From an uncultured Candidatus Peregrinibacteria bacterium (GTDB lineage Bacteria > Patescibacteriota > Gracilibacteria > Peribacterales > Peribacteraceae), in contig CAIKAD010000002.1 of assembly GCA_903825315.1 (NCBI GenBank), positions 248,001 to 312,000 on the forward strand: 64,000 nucleotides of DNA. Reading direction: 5' to 3'. Below the pieces are notes generated by a model. It did no database searches. It saw only the letters and a list, made by a program, of their open reading frames with translations, and had not been told where the DNA came from. Positions 32,586-41,652 of this stretch are shown here, in pieces (position 1 is the stretch's first letter; each line of letters opens with the position of its first letter). The position numbers were made by a program, and so were the translations under genes.

Positions 32586-34832
32586 CTATCTCCTCGGCCC
32601 CCTATTGAATCCCCCACCCGGCCGTCCCCCTCTCGGAGGTCCGCTGAACGGTCGCGGAGGCGGCATACCGACAGGCGGCTCTGTCATCTGCTTGAGGGAG
32701 AGGCGCGTCTTGCCTTCCATGGCATCATATTCGATCACTTTAACCTCGGTCTCCTGGCCGAGCTTGAGCACATCTTCCACCTGCTCCGTGCGCTTCCACT
32801 GGAGCTCGCTGATGTGGACCATGCCGTCCTTACCCGGGAGGAACTCCACGATGGCACCCACGCCGGGGATAATGCGCGTGACCTTGGCCTTGTAGACCTT
32901 GCCCACCTCCGGCTTGGCGACAATGCCCGCAATCCAGTCCTTGGCCTTCTGCATAGCCTCGCCATTCGCAGATGTGACGAAGATGAGGCCGGAATCCTCA
33001 ATATCGATCTCCACACCCAGCTCTCCCGTGATCTTCTGAATCGTCTCTCCCCCCTTGCCGATCACCAGACGAATGTCGCCAGGATCCACCTGTATTGTCT
33101 CGATGCGCGGCGCGTACGGCGAGAGCTCCTTACGGGGCTCTGCGATCGCCTTGAGCATCACTGCCAGTACCTGCGCACGGCCCTTCTGGGACCGCTCCAA
33201 GGCTTCTGCGAAGACCGCATCCGGCAAACCCTTGATCTTGATGTCCATCTGGATCGCCGTGACGCCCTTCTCGGTGCCAGTGACCTTAAAGTCCATGTCG
33301 CCGCCGAAGTCCTCCTCATCCTGCAAGTCGGTCAAAATGACGTACTTGCCCTTGGATTCGTCAGAAATAAGCCCGAGCGCAATAGCAGAGACGGGCGCAC
33401 TGATCGGCACGCCTGCCGCCATGAGCGCCAGGGTAGATCCGCATGTGGCGGCCATGGAGGAAGATCCGTTGGATGACAAGATCTCCGTAACGGTGCGTAT
33501 GGTGTAGGGGAAACCCTCCTCCTGGGGGAGAACGGGCATGAGCGCACGTTGAGCGAGATTCCCGTGGCCGATTTCGCGGTTCCCGACCATGAGGCGATTG
33601 CTCGTTTCGCCCACGGAGAACGGCGGGAAGTTGTAGTGGTGGAGGTAGCGCAGTTTATGCTCCCCTTCCATGCCCTCCACAATCTGCTTGTCGCCGGGCG
33701 CGCCCAGCGTGCAGGTGGTGAGCCCCTGCGTTTCGCCGCGCTCGAACAGCGCCGAGCCATGGACCCGCTGGGGAAGGATGTCCACCATGGCCGAGAGCGG
33801 CCGGATTTCTTCCACTTTGCGCCCGCTCATGCGGACGCCTTCTTCCAGCACCAGGCGGCGCATTTCTGCTTTGACAATCTTGTCCACAAAAACCTTGCCG
33901 TTGGCATAGAGCTTCGCAAGCTCTTCGGAGGGCAATTGCCCCGCCGGCGTGGGATACTTGGCCTTGAGTTTCTCCTCCGCCTGCTTCATGAGATCGTTAA
34001 AGATCGCGCGGCGGGCGTTCTTGGCCATAGGCTCCTTGATGGCTTTGGTGATGGTGGGCAATGCCCATGCCTTCAGCTCGTTGTAGGACTCCTCGTGCAT
34101 GAAGGGCGGTTCCACCACAAACTTCTTCTTGCCGATCTCCTTCTGGATATCCGCAAAGAACTTGGCGATCTTCTGCGCCCACTTTTTGCCGAATTCGATG
34201 GCACGGAGAATTTCCGCCTCGGGAACCTGGTTGGCTCCCGCTTCGATCATCACCACGCGCTCAAGTGACGCCGTGACGAACATGTCCAGGTCTGACTTGG
34301 TGAGTGCCTCGCGTGTGGGGTTGAGGACCAGCTCCCCGCCAATGAGTCCGACTCTGACCGATCCCAGAGGACCGTCGGACGGACAATCGGAAAGGGCCAC
34401 GGCAAGGTTGGCGGCGTTGGCCGACACGATGTCGTGCTCGTTCTCAAAGTCATAGCTGAGGACCGTACAGAACACCTGGATATCCCGGTGGAGGTGTTTG
34501 GGGAACATCGGACGAAGCCCACGGTCAATGACGCGCGCAAGGAGCACATAATCATCGGAGGGACGGCCTTCGCGCTTGCGGAAGCGGCTTCCGGCAATGA
34601 AGCCTCCTGCATAATATTTCTCCTGGTACACGACCTGCAGAGGCAGGAAATCCACACCAACGCGCTCCGTTTGGGACACGGTGCAGTTGCCCATGCTCAC
34701 GGTGTCACCCACCTGGCAAAGCACGGTAGCGTTCGCCTGGTTGGCGATGGCACCCATGCGCACGGTGAGCGTCTTGTTGCCCAGTTCCAGAGAGTATTCC
34801 TTCTGGGGGGCTAGAAAGGTCTTGTCGGACAT
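32586..34832 (-). CDS. pnp: Polyribonucleotide nucleotidyltransferase (PNPase)
   Basis: The 748-residue protein has the full layout: a first RNase PH domain, a helical linker, the catalytic second RNase PH domain, then KH (IRLVIGKGGETIQKI, about 575-590) and S1 (VGKVYKAKVTRIIPGVGAIVEFLPGKDGMVHISEL, split here into KVYKAKVTRI and GKDGMVHISEL). The metal-binding Asp pair is in EDFGGDMDFKV. A Gly/Arg/Pro-rich tail ends the protein (FSGPPRGGRPGGG), as in RNA-binding ends elsewhere. It degrades RNA 3' to 5' with phosphate and works in mRNA turnover. rpsO lies 0.8 kb upstream, the common neighbour, with one small gene between. Confidence 0.97.
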   Translation of the reverse strand: MSDKTFLAPQKEYSLELGNKTLTVRMGAIANQANATVLCQVGDTVSMGNCTVSQTERVGVDFLPLQVVYQEKYYAGGFIAGSRFRKREGRPSDDYVLLARVIDRGLRPMFPKHLHRDIQVFCTVLSYDFENEHDIVSANAANLAVALSDCPSDGPLGSVRVGLIGGELVLNPTREALTKSDLDMFVTASLERVVMIEAGANQVPEAEILRAIEFGKKWAQKIAKFFADIQKEIGKKKFVVEPPFMHEESYNELKAWALPTITKAIKEPMAKNARRAIFNDLMKQAEEKLKAKYPTPAGQLPSEELAKLYANGKVFVDKIVKAEMRRLVLEEGVRMSGRKVEEIRPLSAMVDILPQRVHGSALFERGETQGLTTCTLGAPGDKQIVEGMEGEHKLRYLHHYNFPPFSVGETSNRLMVGNREIGHGNLAQRALMPVLPQEEGFPYTIRTVTEILSSNGSSSMAATCGSTLALMAAGVPISAPVSAIALGLISDESKGKYVILTDLQDEEDFGGDMDFKVTGTEKGVTAIQMDIKIKGLPDAVFAEALERSQKGRAQVLAVMLKAIAEPRKELSPYAPRIETIQVDPGDIRLVIGKGGETIQKITGELGVEIDIEDSGLIFVTSANGEAMQKAKDWIAGIVAKPEVGKVYKAKVTRIIPGVGAIVEFLPGKDGMVHISELQWKRTEQVEDVLKLGQETEVKVIEYDAMEGKTRLSLKQMTEPPVGMPPPRPFSGPPRGGRPGGGFNRGPRR

Positions 34833-35016
34833 AAGAAGAGGGGGAAAGGTACAGCATCCCGAGAGGGATACGTCTTTCCGAAAACGTTAGATCTCCCCCT
34901 TCAATTTGGATTCACACCTGAGGTTCGACACATCGGACCTCGAACGTAAACCCAACCGACCGCAATGATCGGAAAGCGGGAGAAAGCGAAGAAGGAAAGA
35001 ACGCAAGAAAATTGTA
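34833..35016 (-). promoter_or_regulatory. pnp leader and -10 candidate
   Basis: A minus-strand TACAAT (35016-35011) would give a leader of about 170 nt. Within it TTCGAGGTCCGATGTGTCGAA can form one hairpin and GAGGTCCGATGTGTCGAACCTC a competing one, so a switch or an RNase III/PNPase autoregulation site is possible. The -35 is poor. Confidence 0.35.
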
Positions 35017-35129
35017 CATCGGATTGGCGTTAAAAGGAAGTGCTTCTTTTCCCTACGATGTTTCTAAAAGGCTTTTACAAGCCGTTTTGAAAAGAAGGAA
35101 GAACGAGTTGTTCGCCCTTGATGCATCAA

Positions 35130-35585
35130 TTACGCACCTATCTGTTTCATCACCTCTTCATGCGATGTCGTCTGCGTCTCATGCACTGGTGAATGAGACA
35201 GAGCTACAGGCGCAGAACGCTGCTCTACTTCTTTCGTCCTGCGCAAAACCTCTTCCAGTACATAGAGCTGGAAGAGTTTGCCGAAACACAGTTCTTCATA
35301 GACTTTCAAAGCTGGCTCCTCGGTAAGTGTTTTTACGTCTTTTCCTGCATTGTCTCTTGCAGCCAAATAATCAACATACGCCAAAGCAGCCGACCGGTAC
35401 GCATCCTCCAGTGCTTTACCTTCTTTAGTTTGAGAAAGGTCCTCTCCTCTATGCTCTTGCGGCGCCAAACCCTGTAATTTCTGGAGAGCCAGAAGAAGCT
35501 TGCGCTGCTCCACCTCGAGTTTAACGGAGGGCGTCTGTATTTGCTGTTGTTTCTCCATCCAATACATATGAGAAAGGTTATTCAT
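35130..35585 (-). CDS. Hypothetical coiled-coil protein, 151 aa
   Basis: Not recognised. It is a soluble, almost wholly helical protein (KLEVEQRKLLLALQKLQGL, DAYRSAALAYVDYLAARDNA, GKLFQLYVLEEVLRRTKEVEQ), with no membrane segment or metal site. Its TATAAT (35598-35593) ends 7 nt before the ATG at 35585, so it has its own leaderless transcript despite lying between rpsO and pnp. It is more A+T rich than its neighbours, which may mean it was inserted into an rpsO-pnp pair. Confidence 0.6.
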   Translation of the reverse strand: MNNLSHMYWMEKQQQIQTPSVKLEVEQRKLLLALQKLQGLAPQEHRGEDLSQTKEGKALEDAYRSAALAYVDYLAARDNAGKDVKTLTEEPALKVYEELCFGKLFQLYVLEEVLRRTKEVEQRSAPVALSHSPVHETQTTSHEEVMKQIGA

Positions 35586-35592
35586 AAGCCTT

Positions 35593-35598
35593 ATTATA
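35593..35598 (-). promoter_or_regulatory. -10 element (leaderless) of the coiled-coil gene
   Basis: A perfect minus-strand TATAAT ends 7 nt before the ATG. Confidence 0.55.
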
Positions 35599-35653
35599 TA
35601 CTATTTTTAAATAATTGTCAATTTTCTGGATACTCCTCGGTAAACCACTGCGC

Positions 35654-35923
35654 TCACTTCTTCAGGCCATGCTTCTCCAAAACATCCTGATACTCCTCCG
35701 GCTTGTTCATGCGCAGGTACATAAGGAGCTTACGGCGCTGTGCCACCTTGCCCAGGAGGCCGCGGCGGGCGGAATGGTCCTTCTTATGCTCTTGCAAGTG
35801 CTTCGTAAGAAGGGCGATTTCTTTGGTCAAAATGGCGATCTGCACCTGGGGAGAACCCGTGTCCTTCGCGTGCAAACGGTTCTTGGTAATGATAGTCCTC
35901 TTCGTGGAGCGCTTGATAGCCAT
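35654..35923 (-). CDS. rpsO: Ribosomal protein S15
   Basis: The ATG at 35923 (MAIKRSTKRTIITKNRLHAKDTG) gives 89 residues, the exact family length. The 16S-contacting motif GSPQVQIAILTKEIALLTKHLQEHKKDHSARRGL is present in order (GSPQVQIAILT, HLQEHKKDHSARRGL). S15 binds the central domain of 16S rRNA early in assembly. Its leader of about 70 nt between promoter and ATG is where S15 represses its own translation in other bacteria; hairpins are visible but no specific fold could be assigned. Confidence 0.96.
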   Translation of the reverse strand: MAIKRSTKRTIITKNRLHAKDTGSPQVQIAILTKEIALLTKHLQEHKKDHSARRGLLGKVAQRRKLLMYLRMNKPEEYQDVLEKHGLKK

Positions 35924-36000
35924 ACGCAGGTACAGGGGGAATAGACCGCCGCGCCTCCAAGGGGTCGCGCAGACCTCAGAGGAAGCGTGGACGGAATGCA

Positions 36001-36028
36001 ATTCTACTCAAGGATTCCGAAAAATCAA
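36001..36028 (-). promoter_or_regulatory. rpsO promoter
   Basis: Minus-strand TTGATT (36028-36023), 16 nt, TAGAAT (36006-36001); transcription starts near 35994. Confidence 0.6.
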
Positions 36029-36147
36029 GGTAAAAACCGTTTTGGCTGCCATATAAGGAAATTCTTAGTCTGATGAGATAGAACGACATAATCCTTATTT
36101 AAGCGTAAGTGAACATCCGTGCACCACGGTTTAGGATGCACGTCCCT

Positions 36148-37311
36148 ATGGAATTTGCCACTTTCTTCATCGGTCTCATTATCGGAGGAATTGCCGGGTT
36201 CGCCGGCTGCATGTTCCTCAAGAAAACATCAGCAAAGGACGCGGAGACAATTGCCAATACGCTCTTTGCGCAACAGGCTCAGAACATCCTGCAACTCGCA
36301 AAGAATGAACTCTCCAATGCATCAAAACTGGGAAGTACCGAGCTGGAAGGAAAGAAAAGACTGATCGACCAAACACTCGGCCAGATGGAAAAAGGTCTCG
36401 ACGGGGTAAAAACACTCGTCCAGAGCTTGGAAACAGATCGAGCAAAGAAGTTCGGCGAATTAAGCCAGCAGCTTGAAACAACCGCCAAAGAAACCGAGAG
36501 ACTGCGCAACACTGCCGACGCCCTTCGCAGCGCGCTTGCGAGCACAAAATCACGCGGCCAGTGGGGAGAACGCATGGCAGAAGATATTCTGCGTCTCTGC
36601 GGTCTTGTGGAAGGCATCAATTACATCAAGCAGAAGAAGATGGAATCCGTGGGATCGAAACCGGATTTCACGTTCCTGCTTCCCCAGAACCTCAAGGTGA
36701 ACATGGATGTGAAGTTCCCCTTGAATGCATACATGCAGTACCTCGAGGCAAAAACAGAGACTGATCAAAAGGCGCACCGAGACCAGTTCCTGCGGGACGT
36801 AAAACTGAGAATCAAGGAAGTCCAGACCAGGGACTACATCAACCCGGCAGAAAATACCGTGGATTATGTCATCGTCTTTATTCCCAACGAGCAGGTCTAC
36901 GGATTCATTCAAGAACAGGACAGTTCCATTTTGGAGGAAGCAATGAAAAATAAGGTGATCCTCTGCTCCCCTCTTACGCTCTACGCAGTACTCGCAGTTA
37001 TCCGCCAGGCTATTGATAATTTCAATCTCGAGAAAACCTCGGCACAGATGCTTTCTCTCTTTGGAACGTTCAAGGAACAATGGAGCAAGTTCTACGAATC
37101 TATGGATAAGATGGGAAAGAAAATCAAAGATGCGTATGACGAATACGACACCCTGACAACAACGCGGAAACGCATGCTCGAACGCCCCCTCGATAGGATC
37201 GAGGAACTGCGCGTTCAGAAAGGTATCGCTCTCGATTCCATTGAGAACACTTTTGAAATTTCTGCACCCAATACTTCTCAAGTTTCTCGTTTACAGAAGA
37301 CGAATCCTTGA
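36148..37311 (+). CDS. rmuC: RmuC-family protein
   Basis: The ATG at 36148 (MEFATFFIGLIIGGIAGF) puts a membrane helix at the N-terminus, as is usual. The frame upstream begins with GTG at 36109 and is less likely. A coiled coil at about 35-120 is followed by the RmuC nuclease-like domain, with LASTKSRGQWGERMAEDILR, SKPDFTFLLPQNLKVNMDVKFPL, DYVIVFIPNEQVYGFI and LCSPLTLYAVLAVIRQA. RmuC limits inversion recombination at repeats in E. coli; a membrane-tethered nuclease role is inferred. At 387 residues it is near family length. Confidence 0.92.
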   Translation: MEFATFFIGLIIGGIAGFAGCMFLKKTSAKDAETIANTLFAQQAQNILQLAKNELSNASKLGSTELEGKKRLIDQTLGQMEKGLDGVKTLVQSLETDRAKKFGELSQQLETTAKETERLRNTADALRSALASTKSRGQWGERMAEDILRLCGLVEGINYIKQKKMESVGSKPDFTFLLPQNLKVNMDVKFPLNAYMQYLEAKTETDQKAHRDQFLRDVKLRIKEVQTRDYINPAENTVDYVIVFIPNEQVYGFIQEQDSSILEEAMKNKVILCSPLTLYAVLAVIRQAIDNFNLEKTSAQMLSLFGTFKEQWSKFYESMDKMGKKIKDAYDEYDTLTTTRKRMLERPLDRIEELRVQKGIALDSIENTFEISAPNTSQVSRLQKTNP

Positions 37312-37329
37312 GCGATGCAGTCCGAATAA

Positions 37330-37357
37330 TTGACAGGTAAAACGAGAGATTTACACT
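37330..37357 (+). promoter_or_regulatory. Strong promoter 3' of rmuC
   Basis: TTGACA (37330-37335), 16 nt, TACACT (37352-37357); a short uORF starts 9 nt later. Confidence 0.7.
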
Positions 37358-37366
37358 GCGTGCGTC

Positions 37367-37414
37367 ATGAGACGTTCCGTTGTCGTCAGCGTCCTCCTTA
37401 CCGTCGCCCCCTAA
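37367..37414 (+). CDS. Short Val/Leu-rich uORF (15 codons), possible leader peptide
   Basis: ATG at 37367, 9 nt after the -10, opens MRRSVVVSVLLTVAP and then stops. Five Val and two Leu in 15 residues recall leader peptides of branched-chain operons, and an intrinsic terminator lies 29 nt past the stop. However, no branched-chain gene follows, so it could be a broken signal peptide or chance. Confidence 0.3.
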   Translation: MRRSVVVSVLLTVAP

Positions 37415-37442
37415 AGGCGCGAGGACTGCTGATATTTCTCAC

Positions 37443-37470
37443 CCTCGCGCAAGCGGGGTTTTTGTTTTTT
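37443..37470 (+). terminator. Intrinsic terminator after the uORF
   Basis: CCTCGC-GCAA-GCGGGG (GNRA-type loop) followed by TTTTTGTTTTTT. It may end the rmuC transcript or attenuate the next gene. Confidence 0.75.
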
Positions 37471-37485
37471 CTCCCCTTCTCTTCC

Positions 37486-37878
37486 ATGGCCTCCTGTATC
37501 TCGGAATCCCTGAAATCCACACGTCCTCCTTTGGAGGAAATGAGAGAATGTGACGCACCCAAGTGGCAATTCGTGCCCGACAAGGAAATCCCCTGCGGGC
37601 AATCGAGGACGGTTTTTTATACGCTCTTTGGACCCAATCCAACGTCGTGCAATCCACAACAGCGCGGGATACGCGATTTTGTAACGGTCACGCAAACCCC
37701 ACAGTCACAAGATCGAACGTACGTCTTCATGAAGGCCCCCATTGCAAACGTGCAACAGTACATCTTCGTCGACTCACAGGATCCGGAGACAGTGCGGGAA
37801 GCGACACAACAGTTACTGAGCTCTGTCCTCACAAAACTGAACCCTCAGAGTACAGACGCGGACGACGATGAGAGGTAG
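37486..37878 (+). CDS. Hypothetical protein, 130 aa
   Basis: Not recognised. The frame is open upstream to 37330, and the extra part looks like a signal sequence (LLIFLTLAQAGFLFFLPFSSMAS), but it is encoded by the terminator hairpin and T run and has no ATG. The ATG at 37486 (MASCISESLKSTRPP) is therefore taken as the start, with low certainty. If the upstream hydrophobic stretch is translated, for example from a GTG, the protein is secreted. It has four cysteines and a beta-rich middle. It ends 11 nt before the helicase gene. Confidence 0.45.
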   Translation: MASCISESLKSTRPPLEEMRECDAPKWQFVPDKEIPCGQSRTVFYTLFGPNPTSCNPQQRGIRDFVTVTQTPQSQDRTYVFMKAPIANVQQYIFVDSQDPETVREATQQLLSSVLTKLNPQSTDADDDER

Positions 37879-37889
37879 ACTGTTCTCCC

Positions 37890-40154
37890 ATGTCCGAGCG
37901 CATTCCCATCCTCGACAACCTCAACGAGCCGCAGAAGCAAGCCGTCACCAATGTCAAAGGCCCTGCACTGATACTTGCAGGCGCCGGCAGCGGCAAGACC
38001 AAAGCGCTCACGCATCGTATCGCCTACATGATCAGCCAGGGTGTGCAGCCGTGGCAGATTCTTGCCGTGACCTTTACGAATAAGGCTGCAGGTGAAATGA
38101 AAGAGCGAATCAAAAACTTGCTCACGATAACGCAGGATGACTACGCCGTGGTGGGTGAAGCCGGAGCCGGCCGCATACCGGTTATGGGAACGTTCCACTC
38201 GATTTGTGCGCGGATCTTACGACGGGACATCGACAAGTTGGGACGCGACCGGTCGTTCGTCATCTACGACGCGGACGATCAGGATAAATTGATGAAGGAA
38301 GTCCTCAAAGAGATGCGTATCGATGAGAAGGATTTAAAACCGAAGGCGGCGCTGGGATACGTCGGCCGCTTTAAATGCGAGGCAATTTCTCCCAAGGACG
38401 CAATGAGCCAGGCCACCACGCCGCGCATGCAGAACGTCATTCTTGCGTACGCCAGCTATCAGACGGCATTGAAGAAAGCCAACGCCCTCGACTTCGATGA
38501 CCTGATTCTGGAAGCGGTGCGCCTCTTTACCGAAGTGCCGGAGATCCTCGACCGCTACCAGGAGACATGGCGGTTTCTCCACGTGGATGAGTACCAGGAT
38601 ACCAACCATGCGCAGTATCTCTTTATCTCGATGCTCGCGCAGAAGTACCGGAACCTGTGCGTGATAGGCGACCCAGATCAGAGCATTTATGCGTTCCGCG
38701 GCGCGGACATCCGCAACATCCTGGAATTTGAAGAAGAATATCCGGACGCACTGCGCATCAAGCTGGAACAGAACTACCGCTCCACGCAGATTGTCCTCAA
38801 TGCCGCCAACGCCGTCATCAAAGCCAATCCCAACCGCCCGGACAAGGAGATGTGGAGCGCGCGCAAGGACGGGCCGCGCATTATCGTCCACGAGGTGCGG
38901 GATGAGAAAGTGGAGGCTGAGGAAGCCGTCCTTGCCGCCGAAAACCTGAAGAAGGAAGGGATCCCCTACAACGAGCAGGTCATCATCTACCGCACCAACG
39001 CCCAGTCACGCCTGTTTGAAGAAGCCTGTATGCGCCGCGGCGTCCCCTACCGCATCATCGGCGGTGTGAAGTTCTACGCACGCAGGGAAGTGAAAGACGT
39101 GCTCGCCTACCTCCGCGTGATCCTCAACACGGCGGACACGCTGTCTCTCCTGAGAATCCTCAACGTCCCTGCCCGTAAGATCGGCCAGACGACCATCGGC
39201 CACATGCAGGCCTTTGCATCCCAAAACCGGTTGTCGTTGTGGCAAACGCTCCAACGCGTGGAAGAAATCGAAGCACTGAACGAAGGCGTTGCGGCCCGCA
39301 TCCAGTCCTTTACGGCGCTGATCGGGAAGTATCAGAAACTTGCGGAAGCCGTCCCCGTGGCGCAATGGACGCTCGGCCTCCTCGACGACATCGCCATGGA
39401 AAAGTGGCTCAAAGAAGATGGCACTGAAGAAGGCGAAGAGCGCTGGGGTAACGTGCAGGAATTGATCTCCGTGATGCACAAATATGATGCGCTGGATCCG
39501 CATTCGTCCCTCATGAGCTTCCTCGAAGAAGTAACGCTCGTCTCCGAAGTGGACAAGCTGAGCGACATAAAAGACGACGCACTCACCTTGATGACGCTCC
39601 ACCTCTGTAAAGGCCTGGAATTTGAGCATGTGATGATCGGCGGGTGCGAGGAAGGAATCTTCCCCCACTCCAACAGCCTCTACGACCGCGAGCAGCTGGA
39701 GGAGGAACGTCGCCTGATGTACGTGGGTATGACCCGCGCCAAGACGCACCTGCGGCTCCTCCTGACACGCAGCCGCATGCTCTACGGCACCGTCACGTCC
39801 AATGCCCCCAGCCGCTTTTTGAGCGACCTGCCCGATGACGTGACGGAGAAGCGCAGTGATGAGCTCCTCTCCGCCTTTGCCTGGGCCACGGAGAGCGGCG
39901 TCAAACGCGCTACGGATAAGCACATCGAGCCCTTCAGGCAGCGGGAAGTGGAAGCCGATTTCAACCAGGACATCACGTTTGATGAGATGAATCAGGACGG
40001 CCCCACACTCGACAAAGGCACGCGCGTGCGCCACAAGGTCTTTGGCGACGGAACGATCACCGCCAAACGCGGCGACGTGGTCACCATCCAGTTCGACAAT
40101 GGCAAGCGGAAGGATTTTGCCCTCAGCATCGCGCCTCTGCAGGTGATCGGATGA
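37890..40154 (+). CDS. pcrA: UvrD/PcrA-type DNA helicase
   Basis: The 754-residue SF1 helicase has all motifs: Walker A ILAGAGSGKTKALTHRI (about 29-45), Ia VTFTNKAAGEMKERI, motif II VDEYQDTNHAQY, III VIGDPDQSIYAFRGAD, IV QNYRSTQIV, V LTLMTLHLCKGLEFEHV and VI YVGMTRAKTHLRLL. A C-terminal Tudor-like domain (GTRVRHKVFGDGTITAKRGDVV) is typical of PcrA and binds RNA polymerase. It unwinds DNA 3' to 5' in excision repair and removes RecA. TAGACT 8 nt before the ATG suggests its own leaderless start beside read-through from upstream. Confidence 0.95.
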   Translation: MSERIPILDNLNEPQKQAVTNVKGPALILAGAGSGKTKALTHRIAYMISQGVQPWQILAVTFTNKAAGEMKERIKNLLTITQDDYAVVGEAGAGRIPVMGTFHSICARILRRDIDKLGRDRSFVIYDADDQDKLMKEVLKEMRIDEKDLKPKAALGYVGRFKCEAISPKDAMSQATTPRMQNVILAYASYQTALKKANALDFDDLILEAVRLFTEVPEILDRYQETWRFLHVDEYQDTNHAQYLFISMLAQKYRNLCVIGDPDQSIYAFRGADIRNILEFEEEYPDALRIKLEQNYRSTQIVLNAANAVIKANPNRPDKEMWSARKDGPRIIVHEVRDEKVEAEEAVLAAENLKKEGIPYNEQVIIYRTNAQSRLFEEACMRRGVPYRIIGGVKFYARREVKDVLAYLRVILNTADTLSLLRILNVPARKIGQTTIGHMQAFASQNRLSLWQTLQRVEEIEALNEGVAARIQSFTALIGKYQKLAEAVPVAQWTLGLLDDIAMEKWLKEDGTEEGEERWGNVQELISVMHKYDALDPHSSLMSFLEEVTLVSEVDKLSDIKDDALTLMTLHLCKGLEFEHVMIGGCEEGIFPHSNSLYDREQLEEERRLMYVGMTRAKTHLRLLLTRSRMLYGTVTSNAPSRFLSDLPDDVTEKRSDELLSAFAWATESGVKRATDKHIEPFRQREVEADFNQDITFDEMNQDGPTLDKGTRVRHKVFGDGTITAKRGDVVTIQFDNGKRKDFALSIAPLQVIG

Positions 40155-40472
40155 AGCAGCAGAAACAAAACAATAAACATGGAGCGGGCATTCTTGCCCG
40201 CGATGGGGAACAACACCAAAGAACCTGCTTTGAATGGGAGCTCAGGGTTTCCACTTTCTTTTGTCAGGGCCACAAAAGAAAGTGGAGAAAGAAAAGCGCT
40301 CCGCGCGTGATGGCCCCTCCACCCGGCCCCGTGCCTCCTCGTCGGCTCCTACAAGGATTCGGAGCCGACTTGTCGGCGGCTATTTCGAAGCGGGGCCTTC
40401 CCCTTCACCCCCCGCACGCGCGGACCCCTCCGACTCAAACACAATCGTATCGAAGTGGTCTGTAAACATTCT
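40155..40472. other. 318-bp intergenic region between converging genes
   Basis: No gene is credible here. It holds three inverted repeats. GCGGGCA-TTCT-TGCCCGC lies near 40184-40201. The 14-bp arms CCACTTTCTTTTGT (40251-40264) and ACAAAAGAAAGTGG (40272-40285) and the 9-bp arms GTCGGCTCC (40341-40349) and GGAGCCGAC (40361-40369) are perfect. They probably act as terminators or are relics of mobile repeats. Confidence 0.7.
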
Positions 40473-41633
40473 TCATCCCGCCACCTTCCGAATCTTCTCT
40501 CCCAGCTCTTCCATCCTCGCTAAGGGGATGCCGGCTACATTGATGCGTCCGTCGTCCGTGAGAAAGACCTTCTGCTCAGTTTGGAGACGATCGATCTCAG
40601 CCGGAGAAAGCGGCAGAAGGGCGAACATGCCCTGCCCGGAGACCGCTCCGCGCATCCGCTCCGGAAGGGCGGCAGAGAGCGCCTGGCGCTTGCGATGGAG
40701 CATGGAGCGGACTGCAGCCAAATCTTGGCGCCACGCATCGCTATAGGCCTCCTGCACGCGCGTCACGACGGTCTGGCCAAAGGTGGCTGCTGCAGAATGG
40801 ATACTGCGTGTGAGGAGTGCGTAGTGGCCTTCCACCTGTTTGCGGAACGCTTCGTCCGGAACAACGGCGCAGGCAAACCCCGTCCTCTCGCCGTACAAGG
40901 CATGGTTCTTGGAAGCCGACCATGCGACGAGAGTTGTAACGCCTTGCCGGGCGAAAAGACGGACCGGCTTGGCATCTTCCTCCGGTGTTCCCGCAAATCC
41001 CTGATACGCCAGGTCGAGAAGTGTGATTGCCTGCCGCTCTTTCATCGCCTGCGTCAGTTCCTCCCATTGGCCTTGGTCAAAGTCCAGCCCCACGGGATTA
41101 TGGCAACCGGCCTGCAGCAACACGACACAGGATCCTTTGGCCTGCCGCAGCGCCTGCGTAATGCCTTCGATCGTCGGCCTGCCGCCATCCAGATACGGCA
41201 CATCAACCCTCCTCATCTGCGCCCCGCCGATGAGACGCGGATAATTGGCCCACGCAGGCGTGGGCAGAATGAGCGTGATAGCGGAATCGAAAAGGAGCGC
41301 GAGGCGCAGGTTGAGCGCAACGGCCCCCGTGCCGCCCGTGGACGCGATTCCCGCTACGAGCGGGGCATCCTCTCCAAAGAGCAGTCGCGTGACCGCCGCG
41401 CGGTACGCCGGTAAGCCCGTGAGCGGCGGGTAGGAATAGGACCGAACAGCGAGCGTGGCGCCCACGTCCTGGAGTGCGCGCTGGACGCTGGGGAAGAGCG
41501 CAGGCTTTCCCTCTTCACTGAGATACACGCCCACTGTCCCATCAATTGCTTCCGGCCCTGCCGCGCGCGCCTTGGCTGCAACGGCAAAGATGGGGTCGGG
41601 CACGGCAATGGGAAGATTGGAGAAGGTGGGCAT
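40473..41633 (-). CDS. Aminotransferase class I (aspartate/aromatic type)
   Basis: The 386-residue protein is a fold-type I PLP enzyme of the AspC/TyrB subgroup. Key parts are GGTGAVALNLRLALLF, PTPAWANYPRLI, LLQAGCHNPVGLDF (the Asn-Pro-Val-Gly loop), LDLAYQGFAG (Asp and Tyr to PLP) and WSASKNHALYGERTG, with the PLP-binding Lys. It starts 19 nt after DAHP synthase and shares that gene's attenuated promoter, so it probably makes Phe and Tyr (and Asp) from their keto acids. A TAGACT 10 nt before the ATG might add an internal start. It ends before a repeat-rich region. Confidence 0.88.
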   Translation of the reverse strand: MPTFSNLPIAVPDPIFAVAAKARAAGPEAIDGTVGVYLSEEGKPALFPSVQRALQDVGATLAVRSYSYPPLTGLPAYRAAVTRLLFGEDAPLVAGIASTGGTGAVALNLRLALLFDSAITLILPTPAWANYPRLIGGAQMRRVDVPYLDGGRPTIEGITQALRQAKGSCVVLLQAGCHNPVGLDFDQGQWEELTQAMKERQAITLLDLAYQGFAGTPEEDAKPVRLFARQGVTTLVAWSASKNHALYGERTGFACAVVPDEAFRKQVEGHYALLTRSIHSAAATFGQTVVTRVQEAYSDAWRQDLAAVRSMLHRKRQALSAALPERMRGAVSGQGMFALLPLSPAEIDRLQTEQKVFLTDDGRINVAGIPLARMEELGEKIRKVAG

Positions 41634-41652
41634 GGATACAAGGAGTCTAGCA

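Noticed and set aside
37330-37878. Full 182-codon frame as a secreted protein starting with TTG at 37330
   Set aside because: The TTG is part of the TTGACA -35 box, upstream of the expected transcription start, so it cannot be translated from that promoter.
40155-40472. A 104-codon open frame in the repeat-rich spacer after the helicase gene
   Set aside because: It consists of three inverted repeats and Pro/Arg-rich low-complexity sequence with no family features.
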